Origin: Schistosoma mansoni
Lineage: Eukaryota > Platyhelminthes > Trematoda > Strigeidida > Schistosomatidae
Assembly: GCF_000237925.1 (NCBI RefSeq)
Contig: NW_017386027.1
Location: 434,001 to 498,000, forward strand
Reading direction: 5' to 3'
DNA length: 64,000 bases
In this document: piece by piece, positions 51,631-64,000 of the stretch
Layout of the letters: every line of letters starts with the position of its first letter
Numbering within the stretch: the first letter of the stretch is position 1
The notes under the pieces: model-generated
Database searches by the model: none
What the model saw: only the letters and a program-made list of their open reading frames with translations
Told to the model about the DNA's origin: nothing
Program-made: the position numbers and the translations under genes

Positions 51631-54600
51631 TTAGCTTTTGGCGAGTTACATTGAAGTGTGGAGACCAATAAGCGGTGTGTTCAATAAGACAGGAATACAG
51701 GAAGGCATAGGTGGACCAGCGGCTGTTAAAAAGAGAATTCTGGAAAGAGTGTAGTGACAGAAACCAGTTGCAGAAACGGGTCCGATAGTTACACGATGAA
51801 TGGGGTGATATTATCCAAGGTTGATTATCATAGAGATTCTGTAGTCATAATCAGTAATTACTATAGAACTCAGAGTAACGGTAAGACGGCTGTGTCAAAA
51901 GCTTACAACAACTAGTGACTCTTAATAAGTCATTTTACATATTTGTGAGAACGTGTCTAGGATAGCACATTTAGGCTATTTGATGCAAACTTCGGAATAT
52001 GAGATCCAAGCACCGGGTCTTTGTTTCGGATATACAAGGGCTATACGTGAAGGAGGTCGGAGACGAGAGGTCAAAATAATTAAAGGCCTTCCTGACTTAT
52101 GTAATTCGATCAAGGCCCATGAACCTATTTTCAACATCTTGTGGTGAGGTGTTTAAATTCTGGCTTACGGGTTACTGAAAGACGAATATGGTGTCAATAT
52201 ATTTCCTCTTTCTCTTCCATCAGAGACTAATCACTTAGGAAGACATTTCTAAAAGGTTCTAAAGCTCAGATTAACCGCTTACACCTGTAATTTCATATTT
52301 TGTATCCAGCCGTGAATTTTGAAATTCTTTTTGAAAACAAGTGGCGTCATAATATTCTGTTGGTAAAGCCAACTAACTTCAGGTCTTAACAGTGTTCTAA
52401 GTCACTATTACTAACAAAGGTCACCTGATCTCCTATCCTTATCTTTTACAGGTCGTTCTGAGGCCTAGAAAGAATAAAACCCAAGTGATAATAATATATT
52501 TCTGCAATAGCAGGTACACGCCATTTTTACAGGCATGATCTACAATTTACAACATATACTGGTTCACAGTATGCATCCCAAGCAAGCTTGCTTAGTAATT
52601 ATAATCTATAAAAGTTGATAGCAGTTCATTCGTTCAGATATAATGTGTTTTCATAAGAATAGTTTCCAATGGGTCATGGCGTCCACGTTACATAACAGAT
52701 CCAATCTCGACAAAAAGTGTATTAGGGTTTCGGTCGTGCTAAGTATTTATGTAATGCAGCTTTTTAAGTTTATAGTTGTTATAAAGTAGGCTTGTGGAGC
52801 GCCTGGTTCGAACTATGACCTTGGGAAAGCGCGTTCGTCGAGCTTGTTCCAGATGTCAGAAGTTACATATCTTCACCCTCAGAGCAAGATTCTGAAGAGA
52901 AAAAAAAGAAAAAGAAACCGAGGAGCAGCAAGGCATTTGGATATGAACGATAACCAATGCTTAACATTTATTAGTGGAACAGATGGAGGCATGATAAATT
53001 ATTAGATTAAATTGATACTAGCTCATGTTGCAAGAGTGAAGTGTGATTAGGGGCTCCAGAGGAGAGAATGCAGTAATAAAGAACAATGAGTTGTTATATT
53101 TATCAAGGTGGAGTAGGTTTGAATGAAGGGGGGAAGTCAAGGTTGGAATGAGGAGGAACAGAGAGTGCATATAGAGAGTAGAGTGTTGAGTAAAATAACA
53201 ACCATATCCTTTACAGTCGGTTTTTTTTCATCATCCGATGCCTGCCACACAGTGTTCATTTAAAAGTCCGAGTTAGCATGTTAAAGGTTGTATTAGTAGA
53301 ATAGTTAATCCAGCACAAAAATTAGAAACATGAGTCTGAATGGTGAGTGTAGGAGAACAACCTCAATATCACTGATTGCCTTATTCTCATCCATAAAGAG
53401 CCTGATACAAACAAAATGTTCTGCCCCACAGACACGGGTGTATTAGCTTGTTCCGTGAGTTTTAATCCAGCTATCTGGTTTATATGTATCGACGATTCGT
53501 GTTTTCATGATACCTAGCGATTGATCGCTATAGATAAAGGAATAGAATTCGGCATTTATCGTACGTCTGATGTTAAGTTACACTGGGGCGAGCTGAAAAG
53601 AACACTAGCTCAATGTGAAGTACAGTATAACTGGGTAGTTTAGTGACTTGGTGTTTTCATTTCAGAAAAACAAGTTTGATAGATTATCTAAGCCAAAACG
53701 CTGCCCGCATATGCCACTTTCAGTAAGGTAAGGGTTTGTGTATAAATAAATATGCTTTAATAGGTTTATGGAATTGTGACTGTGGCTGTAACTGGGGCTG
53801 TTGATGGACTTTGGGGGTTTGACCTTCTTACTCTTTTTCGGTCATATCTGAATTGGGTTTGTCAGTTCATTGTGCATTTTTGTTGTCGCCATTCTCCCGA
53901 TTAAACTTAGTAATGGTTGAAATGGGACAAGAAAAGTGACATTTGATAGTAACCATAATTTTTATTGCGAAAAATAATGTGTAGACTTTCCGTGTCTTGC
54001 TATTCGATAAGATTTCATAGCTCGATAACTGCGTTAACGAAGTAATACCCTTGTGAAATCATTGGTACTCATGATCTTATAAATTAAGGGATAAGTTGAA
54101 GGAGCACTTGCAGTGGTATTCCTCCTAACTACAATCCTCAAAGTTGAACATGTGATAACTGTGAAAATAGATATTCAACACTTAACGCGAAGAGAGATCC
54201 AACAATGGTGAACGTAGAAACATTCATTCACATGATTCCATCGGATGGTGTGACTCTGCCTATCAGACATGGTCATTTTGTACGATTTGCTTTTAATCAC
54301 ATGAAATACATTATTCTATCAAAAGCACTAGACGCTATACTACTCATTCTTACGATACGACGAGTCAGAGTAGACAATGATGGGACTGCCACGTATGATC
54401 CCATAGATTAGGTAGTTGCATCACTACAAAACTACAATTTTAGAATTAGGTCCTATCATAAGAAGAATACTAATAGCAAATTAGACCATTATTCTACAGA
54501 TTGTCCAAATACACTGGTTATGTTGGTAATTATAACCCTTGGGAATTCGTTACTATGGCTGATCAGTTAAAATGGGAACGCGTCCTCACATTCTCAGAGG

Positions 54601-55319
54601 CCGACTTTCTTTAACTTTCATCAGAATGAAGATATATTTAGGGTATCGTTCAAGTGGACACTGACAAACTTCACTTGTAAGAGTTTTTTAGGAAAACACG
54701 GCAAACTGAAAAATTTATTATCACGTTCATCCTAATGTATGGTGGCAAATGCAGACACGACAACATGATAAAAACCACGAAAGTTAACAAATGATTTGAT
54801 CATTTCGGCCTAAGCCTTCTAGAAATCGTAATTTAAATTCACACGTTGTAGTCACCATCCTAGGTTCGTTTTTTCATTTTTTCATTCCGTACATATTACA
54901 TTTTCTAGTATCACGAGATTGGACGATGGAATCCGGTTTCTCAGTCATCGTGTGTTAGGAATTGGGAATCGTGTGGTCAAAAGTCAATACCACCACACCT
55001 TTCCTCTGCTACTGCTTTTTATGCAACTCCCCTAAACCTTTAGAGGAAAATGTTATGTGGCCTATAGATATTTGAAGGTTTCCACATATGTGGTGTGGAA
55101 TCCGCTTATATCATTGTGAATGTAAATATTAATGGACATTTACAGTCCTTTAAGTAGCTTGAAGGTGCTATTCTACCAAGATGTCCTCTACCCATCAATT
55201 TCTCCCAGTGTAACTTCTGACAAAACGAAGGCCAAGTATACCAGAACATATTTACGGCAAACTTTATGGTATGTCTGGAACAATGCTATGTTTGAAAAGA
55301 TTACGAGCTCACTTGAATC

Positions 55320-55700
55320 TGCTAACGGAACGAGGATTCAGCGACAAAATGACCAGATAAGCTAACAATTCAGTTGCATCCCAGCCCTGCTGACTAGGGG
55401 GAGAATTTAAGTTACGAAGAGCGAAAGTATATTCCACAAGCAGCCAGAAGCACGAACAACAACAAATACAACTCAGGCGTATAAATATAACAGAAAAATA
55501 TCCATAAGAAACGTCACACAACAGCATATTAGAAGAGACAACGAACCGATGACATTTAAAATTTTCAGGTGGGAAATACGATATGAAAGTGAGAAAGAGC
55601 GCTTTCAAAGAGAAAACAGGAAACTTGAATTTCCAAAATAAAATTACAAAAATAAGGCATAAACAATGTGGTTTCTGGTGATCTAGCATCCACAATATAC
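55320..55700 (-). repeat. Family F LTR-like fossil
   Basis: Third copy, starting on minus near TATTGTGGATGCTAGATCACC and ending near 'gtcgctgaatcctcgttcc'. Probable solo LTR. Confidence 0.45.
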
Positions 55701-58700
55701 AACTTCACCGCTTCTTTTGTTCAATGATCAAATATTAGAAAATAGCTGGACCTAGGTCTTTTCTAGATACACTGGTATTAATACCGATGTGAAACTTCAA
55801 TTTCGGTTAGCTTCTTCAATAAGTTCGGACGATCAATAGATAAGTTGGTTTGAAAACCGTCTACATATCTCCGATGGAAAGTGTTTTTGAGCAGTTCACT
55901 GTGTTTACATATTTATGACCGTCGCAAACATTTTTTGATGAAAATTCAGCTGATCTTATACTTCTTCGCACGTTCAAATAAATCTAAAACGTTCTGACAA
56001 TTGTTTACTTACTATAGGATGATGCAACATTACAGAAACCCCTTAAACCGACAACAACAGAGTCCCTGGTACCAGAACGAGAAACAATTGATCACTGTAT
56101 ACAAAATTCGATTATGTATATAGATTAACTAATTTTGACCTTAAATATTACGAAATTTTACCTCCCCCTGTTATTTCTTTTATCACTCAATCTTTTATTA
56201 CTCAACCTGTCTAGTCAGCGCTTGAATTAACCGGTATGGAAGGCGAAGAACAGTAGAATAAAAATACTACTACTCGCTCAACCACAACTTAGGTAATTTG
56301 TGCCAAAACGAAACGTACTGGAACCGCTAGTATTTATTCGAAAACAACGAACAGAATTTTGAACAGCCGACAATGTTATACGATTACAGTCTGAAAATAA
56401 ATTTTACAGGTGCCAAAATTGCTCCTAAAACGTCTATCTCCACATTCTGCACGCGGATTCACACCAACTTTTGCAAAATAGTATCATTCTTGAGAACAAG
56501 GAATGACTGCTTTATTGATGAAGTCGATAAAAACCGAACGCATAGAGTAATTCATGACGTTAAAAAGAATAAACTTTGGAAGTACCCTTAATTTACGTTT
56601 TTGACCATCTTACTTTAGATGTTTTCTCTGGCTCCTAAAAATTCAGTTAACCGTGTCTTCAAGATCAGTAACTAAATATGTATTTCAGATCTATAATGTA
56701 AAGTGATTTTCGAAGACCTCCCTACAACCGTAGGATTGATTCACCAATACAGAGAGTCCAATAGCATAGTGCCATGGAAGACAGTGAATATTAAGTCACA
56801 CTCGAGAAATGAGTGCAGAACATTTATGCAAATGGTTGAGTACTTGTAATGAACATGTGTTGAAAGTGAAAACGATGAATTCACTTTCATCTCAATGAAT
56901 CCTGACTGTTTGGTTTTTGGAATTATATCAGTATGAAAAATAATGGTAGTTCCGGAAGTTACCACTGAATTGCAAAGCCTGTTCGTATATTTTTAAACGG
57001 GCGCCATCACATAAGTTTAAAGTAAAAAAATAAAAGATCTTACGTTTACTTGCGTTATCTTTTATCTCATATTCTATTGTAGTCCACGCACTTTACATTT
57101 TATCTTCAGATTCTCAATACATCCACAATGAGTAGTTGTCTTGTTTGAAACAATGTGAAAAAAATTGTACACATAGTGTAATATCAAAATATAAACCTAA
57201 TTACTAAGTCACCAGCTTTATTTTATCTTCACCATGTACATATGATTTATACATATTGATATTTCATTATTATTTACAATTATTTATAATTTTCACAGCA
57301 TTAATGCAAACTATTGCTGCAAAAACATCTGTTCAACCGTCACATCTCACTGCAATGATAAGTTGTTTTCTTATTTATTTTTTACCTTTTCTTTTGCATA
57401 CGTAAATACATACACACATATTCTTGTTTTGTATTCATAAATACCCTTATCAAAATATTCATGTTTACTTCATTTTTAATCGCTTATGTTCTCCTTTTCC
57501 TTCTTTACTCAATCTTAAATCAAAGTCACACCACAGTAAATTTCCTAGCCTGATCGACCCTAACCTGATTATTAAGTCATTCCACCCTATTGGTGTTCGC
57601 AAATAAATGAAAACATCGTGTCTGAAAGGTTGTGCACCTGAGATGAAGTTTAAGAAAATGCAAAGTGTGGCCACCGATTCATGGTCTAAACCACATTGAC
57701 TGTTGACCAGTCTACATTAGTAATCCTTGTCTTTGGCGAGGTCTCCCTAGATATTCGACGTTCAGTGATCAATCTTCTAAAGGTAAAAGCTCCCTCGGCT
57801 TGATGGATAACATGGCAAGAGTTCAGCAGTACTTTACTAAGTGCACGAATTTATCGCGTTTGTTCATGTTCATGTTAGGCATTAACATATTGCACACCAA
57901 TTCGTTATTGTTATTTCTTACACCATAGGCTGTTTTCACATGATAAGAACTAATGATGTAAAATGATGAAATCCTTTGTTTTTGCAAAAATTGTTCCATT
58001 TCGTTTATTTAGAATGTTCATTCGAATAAAAGTTAGAAAACTAATGATTCGGGATCAGGTCCCTTCAATTTACACTTCTGCTTGCCATACTCTCCACAGA
58101 AATGGTGAGCTGGGGTGTTGTGTTGACTTTTCAATAATGATTCCTTATAGTTGGAACCCAATAATATTCACTTTTGAAGTGAAAAACATTTAAATAATCT
58201 GGAAGATGATCGATGCTTCGTGAATCAAGATGAAACAATGTAGTGAGGGGAGTAAGGAAGGCAGTAGACCATCTGAATAAGCATAAGACCCATACTAACA
58301 CAGTCTGAAACCCTGGGCTTTTCAGGGTCACTCGAACGGAGTTATAATCGTTTGTTAGTAACAACGATCACTACGAGTAGAGAATTTATACGTCTAATTG
58401 AAATATGAAGGTGGTTAATTTCGAAGTTCTTAACAATTTCTCGACAATCAGTATTCGTCACGGCAAAAACATCATTCACCTCATTTAAATACCTAAAACT
58501 GTTCATCATTTAGTTTTCGAAAAAACTCGCCTAAAATAGAGCTAGGGAAGCTGGAAAAGCGCGGGTTTTATCATAATGTTCCATCAAAACATTTTATGCC
58601 AGTAACAATGGTCAATCAGCTTATAACTTTATTGGAGGAGTAATAATAATGAGTTTCATAGTGTTATGTCTACAACTTGAATTGTTGCTATACCGCAAAC

Positions 58701-61700
58701 AGCTTGGACACTCGAATGCTTGAACCCCTAGGTCGCACGCTTGATGACTGAAGACAACTGGAAAGAAATCTTACTCTAACTAGTGTGAAGTATGGTACGA
58801 AACACTCCGGTATTTATAGATTTTAGTCAAAACAAAGTCTACATTGTAAGTAGTCACTCCACATCCAGTAGTTTTTAGAATGTGTCCAGTCGGGAAGCTA
58901 CACATTTAGATTCTCGAATATTGGTAAACTTAACACGCCACATCAACTGAGAAACTCAAGCCAGAACACCAGGATATTTTCTGCACCCATGATATACACG
59001 ACCGATTGTGCCTGTATAATGGCATGTGTTTGGATTGTTAGGAATAAAAATCGTTGTTGTCATCATTATGGAGTAGTCTAATGATTGTAAATATTTCCAT
59101 CCTCGAGCTTTAGTTAATTTAATTACGCAGTATGACGAGAACAGGGATTAAATTAATTTAAAAGACCTTTCGTTCCGTCACCCTGCAAGTTCTATCAAAT
59201 TTTTATTGGTTGAAGAAGTGTGATAGACATTCAAGTACGATGTTGTCATTCTGAACCTTATATGTTAACGAATATATAGTGGAGTGAAATGTTATCATAG
59301 TACGTAAATGTTTAAAGGCTGCTAATCTAAAATTTGTCGACTACTCCATGGCGTCATTTTACGTGCTCGTGTGTGTCTACCCCCGTATCTGGGAGTTCCT
59401 ATATATATAACTCTGTGTGGCCAGAGTGCTACATTCCACCCTATATACACAGTCACTTCCCTGACATCCATTCATATCTAACATGTATGTCTTCTGGCTG
59501 ATTTGGAGCCACTGTTATTGCTTTGGCCGCGAGTTTTGGTTAAGGGCGCTTTTTTGATGTTTTTAATTATTGCTGATCGTTCGAAGTCTGCTTTACGTGA
59601 CGCTTTCCCGGAGGCCGGGATATTGGGTGTTCATAATCTTGATTCTTTCTGCCAGACCGATTGACTTAATTTATTCTGAGGAAACGGAATTACTTCTTTA
59701 TTTGCTATGAACGTCACTTTCTGTTGCGAAGAAGTTAGCCATACGCTTTTCATTGTTTTCACACATACCGTTAACAGTAGAAGCAGGAAAAGATATCACT
59801 GCGCAAAAAGGGAAAATTGGTTAGGAAAAACGTACATGGAGCGCTTTACTTGGGAGAACATATCAAAATAGATTGTGCAACAGTATTCGAACTCGTTGCC
59901 CATTCGAAACCACACTGTGTCAATTTTCAGTTCTAAATGTCAGGTTGTCAAGATTATAAAACTCGTGTCATCGTATAGTGTTACTGAATGCTCTCATTCT
60001 TCAGAATAAGTAGATCTTATGTATTTAGAAAACCATTGGTCCAATGTTTTTAATTGCTTCTGCACCTTGGAGGATAGCTGCTCTGAACAGTTTAACCTAG
60101 AAAACAGAGTGAGCATGTCAAAGATTGAATATTTTACTGACAATTATCAGCCCAGTTAGGGTCTTCGAGGTATCAAATATCATGTACATTTAACAAAGCT
60201 ACGTGAGCTACCTTCTATACCTCCCAAACTGAAGCTTGCAAACCGAAACCGACTGATGAGTGTTTAGCGACCTATATTTTTCACCATAATAGACTGAGGT
60301 CCATGTCAGCAAACAAAATTGCGAATTAAGCCAGATGCACAACCAAGCGACAAACAAAAATTGGAAGGGGATTCACGGACGAGACATACAATGAATCACG
60401 ATGAGAATAGCACTATATATGAAATAATGTTCCTTTAGGGAATCCTTGTTTGTTAATCAACCTCAAGGAGTTCGGTCAATCGACAATGGAACTCCTGACT
60501 ATTCGGCGACCAACGCTGTTCTAGATAAATGTGTGTTACACTGTATTTTGGATTCCACAGTGACCGAAAACTCGTACAATACTGTAGGATTGTAAGGCTG
60601 GCAAGATGTCACTTAGCCCAGCCCGAATCATCCACCAAACTGATCAGTTTCTCTGTCGAAGGACAGATCAATAGATATCGAACTATCCGGTATGAATCAT
60701 TAAGGTCAAGAATGGCTAACAGGGACTGGTCAATATATGGCACAGAACTGAAAAGTGCAACAGGTAGTCCGTCCTACGAATTTCGCTTCTCCTTTTGTTT
60801 TGCATCCAACTAAACTACTTATTTGGTAAGATTCTGTTTTTTTTTTCTGCAAGAATACTACAGAAGTATCATTGCCCGACTCAGCGATGGGATGGTCATC
60901 TACTATTGACTGCAACGTTAGTTGGACTCTCCCATTGCCCCATTTTAACTCCGATAGACTAAATATCTGCAGAACGAGGACACGAACGGATTTTTTTATG
61001 CTTCGACGAGAAACATAAGTCATTTATTGAAAACGACCGATTACGTATTTTTGAGAGTAAGAGTATAAACATAATACACTACGGCTGAGTATAATTTGAA
61101 GGGGATCGTTAAAATAATTAAAGCGAATTCAACATTTTATTCATATTATGAAAGGCTTTTAGGTTTCATGGTATGATACATAAAAATGGCTTTGTTTGTT
61201 TGCATGTCCACGGTGTAGAGTATTTGTAACCTTACACTACCCGTTGGTTTGAGTTTTTGGATTTTCTTGATTTATACTCGTGCTACCGTATACTGTTGTC
61301 GATTCCATTCACTATTAAATGTGAGTATATTTCTGAGACATAACGTACTTCTCGGCTAAACATGGTTAGACTATGATTTATGGACGAATCAATCAGATTT
61401 ACTATAACAGGTCTTGGATTTCGGCGCGGAATTCTTAATCCATTTGGCTAAATGGTGTCTTGACACTTTAGCTGATGTTAGTTCGTGATGGAAACCCAAA
61501 ATCTAATCCCTGTTTCTAACTTTCAACTGTAAATTACAATCCTTATCCTTCACACTGGTTTAAAACCAGCATTTATAAGTGAGTTAGGTATAGCCCTAGT
61601 AAGTAGGTGGACATTCATAAATGTGTCCTGATTTCAAACTCAACATGTTGTCATACAGACTTACTACATGTGTCTAATTGTCTCAATGTATCACGTGTAA

Positions 61701-61815
61701 GTGCAGTAAATGTAAATACATAAGGGATGGTTTGTTAGAAAATTGTGATCGCAATATTGTTGACTTCAAAACCATCATCGCCCTATTGACACATCAGCAT
61801 TGCTATTCAGACCTT

Positions 61816-62308
61816 ATTTATTTATTTGAAAAATATTTCTACGAAGGGGCATCAAACACATATGCCCCCCCAAATCATTTGATTTGTGTTAAGGCTGTTA
61901 TTCTGTCCGGGTGCCGAAACCGAAGCAGGTGGCTTTCTCACAGGGCCACACCCGGAGCCTTTGACCTAAAGATCTGATCTACAAGGTAGTGGAACATCGT
62001 AAGTAGATGCAGTCCCATGGTAGCCGGTGACCAACGATAGGTCCATACGTCATTTTTTCTCAGGATCCTGGAGCCCATGTGTAGGGTTGGTTTAGAATCA
62101 GAGTTTTCCAGTCCAACTAGGTGAATTCTCACCCACAACCAACCCGGTTAAAACGCCAGGCATTTACTTTTCGTCCTCTCACTTCCTTAAAGAAAGCCCT
62201 CTACGCGAGAAGGCAGTGAGTAGGACCACCCTGTCGTTGATTGTATGCATGTGGGAGCATTTTGAGAGAGTGGACTCTCCTCACCCTCGGCCATACCAGG
62301 GCGTTTGT
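61816..62308 (-). mobile_element. SINE-A copy, near full length
   Basis: Diverged copy; the 7-bp agacctt on both sides (61809-61815, 62309-62315) may be a worn target duplication. Confidence 0.88.
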
Positions 62309-62315
62309 AGACCTT

Positions 62316-63074
62316 TTCTAGACCCGTAGTAACCGTTCTCTGAGCTTTGAAATTTGATAACAATCATGATTGTGGGATTGCAACCCTTATATTAACTAAC
62401 AACTGACAAAATAAAGTCAAATCTACAGTAATGTTTGTTAACACAGCACTACACCTAGAGAATAGCAGTAGGTTGTCATTTCAAATTACTTTCACTACCT
62501 TCCCTCTTTCAACAACGGTATTGGGGTTTATCCTTCATTTCGCGGCATCAACCGTCATACAGTTTCGCAACGTCTTTCTCCTTGATAATGGATAATAAAA
62601 CGTGTTTTTAATGAGCTTTGTGACCGAAAACAAAAAAGGGCAGCTTTGTTCCATATGCCGCCGTGAAACCTGCAGTTCTGAAGAGCACTACTAGCTTTAG
62701 TGTCAAGTAGTATGAAGCCACTGACTACCTTGGGTTTCATAACTTAGGACAAGATTTAGCGCATGAAAGTTATGGGATTATTATCCGGCAATCAGAACAC
62801 CACCATTTGTAGTGTTGGGTGATAATAAAAATATTAACAAACCTACAAATTTGTTCCTCGTGCTTTGTTGAAGACATGGATTCATGGTTCTCACTTCCTC
62901 TGGTTGAGAAAGGAAAACATAAAATTAATGGTTCAATAATGAATCTCTTTGGAATATTACGCGCAACTGACTTAGACCGTTACACTCAAGTCTAATATGG
63001 TTGGTGCCATGTTATGCAAAACCGCGTGGTTTTGCAAATTCGGAACTGGTTTAAATTGCAAATGTTACTTACAC
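62316..63074. other. No gene or repeat recognised
   Basis: Possible intron of whatever lies at 63.1-63.5 kb. No motif. Confidence 0.3.
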
Positions 63075-63466
63075 AGCTGCGATCTTGCTGTCAACATGTG
63101 CTGACGCGTAAGTTGAGGGTGACTTTCGTTGAACTCACTCATATACATTGATAAACGTGATGTACCAATTTTGGATTTAATAGTATTTGAGTGTCCAACA
63201 ACCTGACACTCGCTTACTGGACGCGAATGTTTTCAGCCTGCACTCCAGCATTATCCATATCAACGAAATTATGAAAGTAATCTGGTTTCCGTTCTTGTCT
63301 CTGCAAAACATTAACTGGATTAGTATAACCGGAAAATTTTCTGAACGATATCATCAAGTCCTTGGCGGTCTGTACGTCGTCCATACAATGTGTTTGTAAC
63401 TCACCACAGTAGCGAATAACCTCTCTTAGTGGTTGAGCACTGTTCTTCAGGTCCTTATCCATCAAG
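63075..63466 (-). CDS. Unrecognised coding-like patch
   Basis: Minus strand. An ATG frame (63465-63214, 83 residues, MMDKDLKNSAQPLREVIRYC ...) has charged, soluble-protein composition. A second stretch (MYMSEFNESHPQLTRQHMLT, about 63150) leads into a consensus donor GTAAGT near 63072. 'gtgagt ... ttttgcag' inside the first frame could also be an intron. I do not recognise the family. It may be exons of a host gene or old transposon coding sequence. Confidence 0.25.
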
Positions 63467-63468
63467 TT

Positions 63469-63965
63469 GCCCCCGAATGCCTTGGTACGGCGGAGAGTGG
63501 GGAGAGTCAGCTCGCCTTCTCAAAGTGCTCTCAAATGGCCGCATGCATACAACCATTGCCAGAGAAGTCATACTCATTGCCTTCTCACGGCCGCGGTGTT
63601 GTTTATGAAATTGACAGGACGAAAAGTGAATCCCTGGCGCTTTAATCGGGTCAGTAGATGTGAGTTACCTAGGGGAATTGGAAAACCCTAATTCTAAACT
63701 AATGGTCCATAATGACCCCAAGATCCTAAGGGGACAAATAGCGTATGAACCAATAGTCGGTCATCGGCTACCATGAGACTGCATCTTCCTACATTGCTCC
63801 ACTGTCTTGTGGATTAGACCTTTAGGTCAAAGGCTGAGGGTGTGGTTTTCTAAGAAAACCACCTGCTTTCGTCTGGGCAGCTGTCCATCCCCCACGTAAA
63901 TCGATTTATGTTACGCATATCTATTTGTTGCCTCTGTACCAATATTTATGTTTAAAAAAATAAAT
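63469..63965 (+). mobile_element. SINE-A copy, near full length
   Basis: From the CCCCCGAATGCCTTGG 5' end to the AAATAAATA tail. Its 5' half resembles the 5031-5290 copy, the same diverged subfamily. Confidence 0.88.
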
Positions 63966-64000
63966 ATCTATGACAATCCGCTTGTTATACTAATTACCTA

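Larger units (their letters stand above)
50746..61808. other. Long stretch without recognised gene
   Basis: About 11 kb upstream of CYB5R. Apart from families H and F (listed separately) no domain, exon chain or familiar repeat was found. The 140-residue minus frame at 51182-51604 has no recognisable motif and overlaps family H. It could hold 5' regulatory DNA or introns of an unseen gene. Confidence 0.4.

Noticed and set aside
54205-54411. 68-residue plus frame MVNVETFIHM...
   Set aside because: No recognisable domain, neighbour or splice evidence; compatible with chance in this composition.
1-64000. CRISPR arrays, operons, bacterial-type promoters
   Set aside because: No regular spacer arrays; the gene structure is eukaryotic with spliceosomal introns.

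Overview
The window looks like trematode DNA, most likely Schistosoma. It is AT-rich, and two host genes are stretched over 8-11 kb by repeat-filled introns. It also holds schistosome-style hammerhead SINEs related to Sm-alpha, several non-LTR retrotransposon families and a Penelope-like element. The species cannot be fixed from sequence reading. Two runs of exactly 200 N are scaffold gaps.

Host genes. (1) A mitochondrial tryptophan--tRNA ligase (WARS2) lies on + in four exons, 19438-30219. All junctions are phase 0 and give 404 residues with HLGN and KMSKS motifs. (2) A membrane-anchored NADH-cytochrome b5 reductase (CYB5R1-like) lies on - at 42579-50406. Seven exons are secure and one short first exon is tentative, giving about 306 residues with [13 protein letters not shown] and CGPPP motifs. 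Its first introns are tiny (33 and 38 bp) and its later ones are 1.1-2 kb. The genes point towards each other and share no obvious pathway. I recognise no other host gene; one coding-like patch near 63.1-63.5 kb stays unassigned.

Repeats (names used below). SINE-A: about 517 bp, at least 17 copies, whose last ~60 bp match the 3' end of LINE-R. HH-SINE: about 370 bp with a tRNA-like head (box A/box B) and a hammerhead ribozyme. Sm-alpha-like: tRNA-like head plus hammerhead. LINE-R: RTE-like with an AATAAA-rich tail. LINE-T: ends in a short agta-type tail. LINE-Q: ends in CTGA repeats. PLE: Penelope-like element, whose terminal piece carries a minimal-stem-III hammerhead. Families D and F are LTR-like or unclassified fossils; G and H are unclassified; J is a third tRNA-headed repeat.

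Layout. 0-10 kb: SINE-A, Sm-alpha-like and LINE-Q debris. 10.5-14.3 kb: LINE-T (-) and family D. 14.3-19.4 kb: nearly empty. 19.4-30.2 kb: WARS2 with SINE-A, Sm-alpha-like, PLE, HH-SINE and LINE-R in its introns. 30.6-42.3 kb: nested retroelements. 42.6-50.4 kb: CYB5R with HH-SINE, SINE-A, LINE-T and PLE pieces. 50.7-61.8 kb: mostly unassigned. 61.8-64 kb: two SINE-A copies around a coding-like patch.

The most notable theme is self-cleaving RNA. Hammerhead cores occur in three unrelated element types, mostly inside host introns. The copies with intact cores are mainly antisense to the host transcript, and inverted HH-SINE pairs bracket one exon in each host gene.
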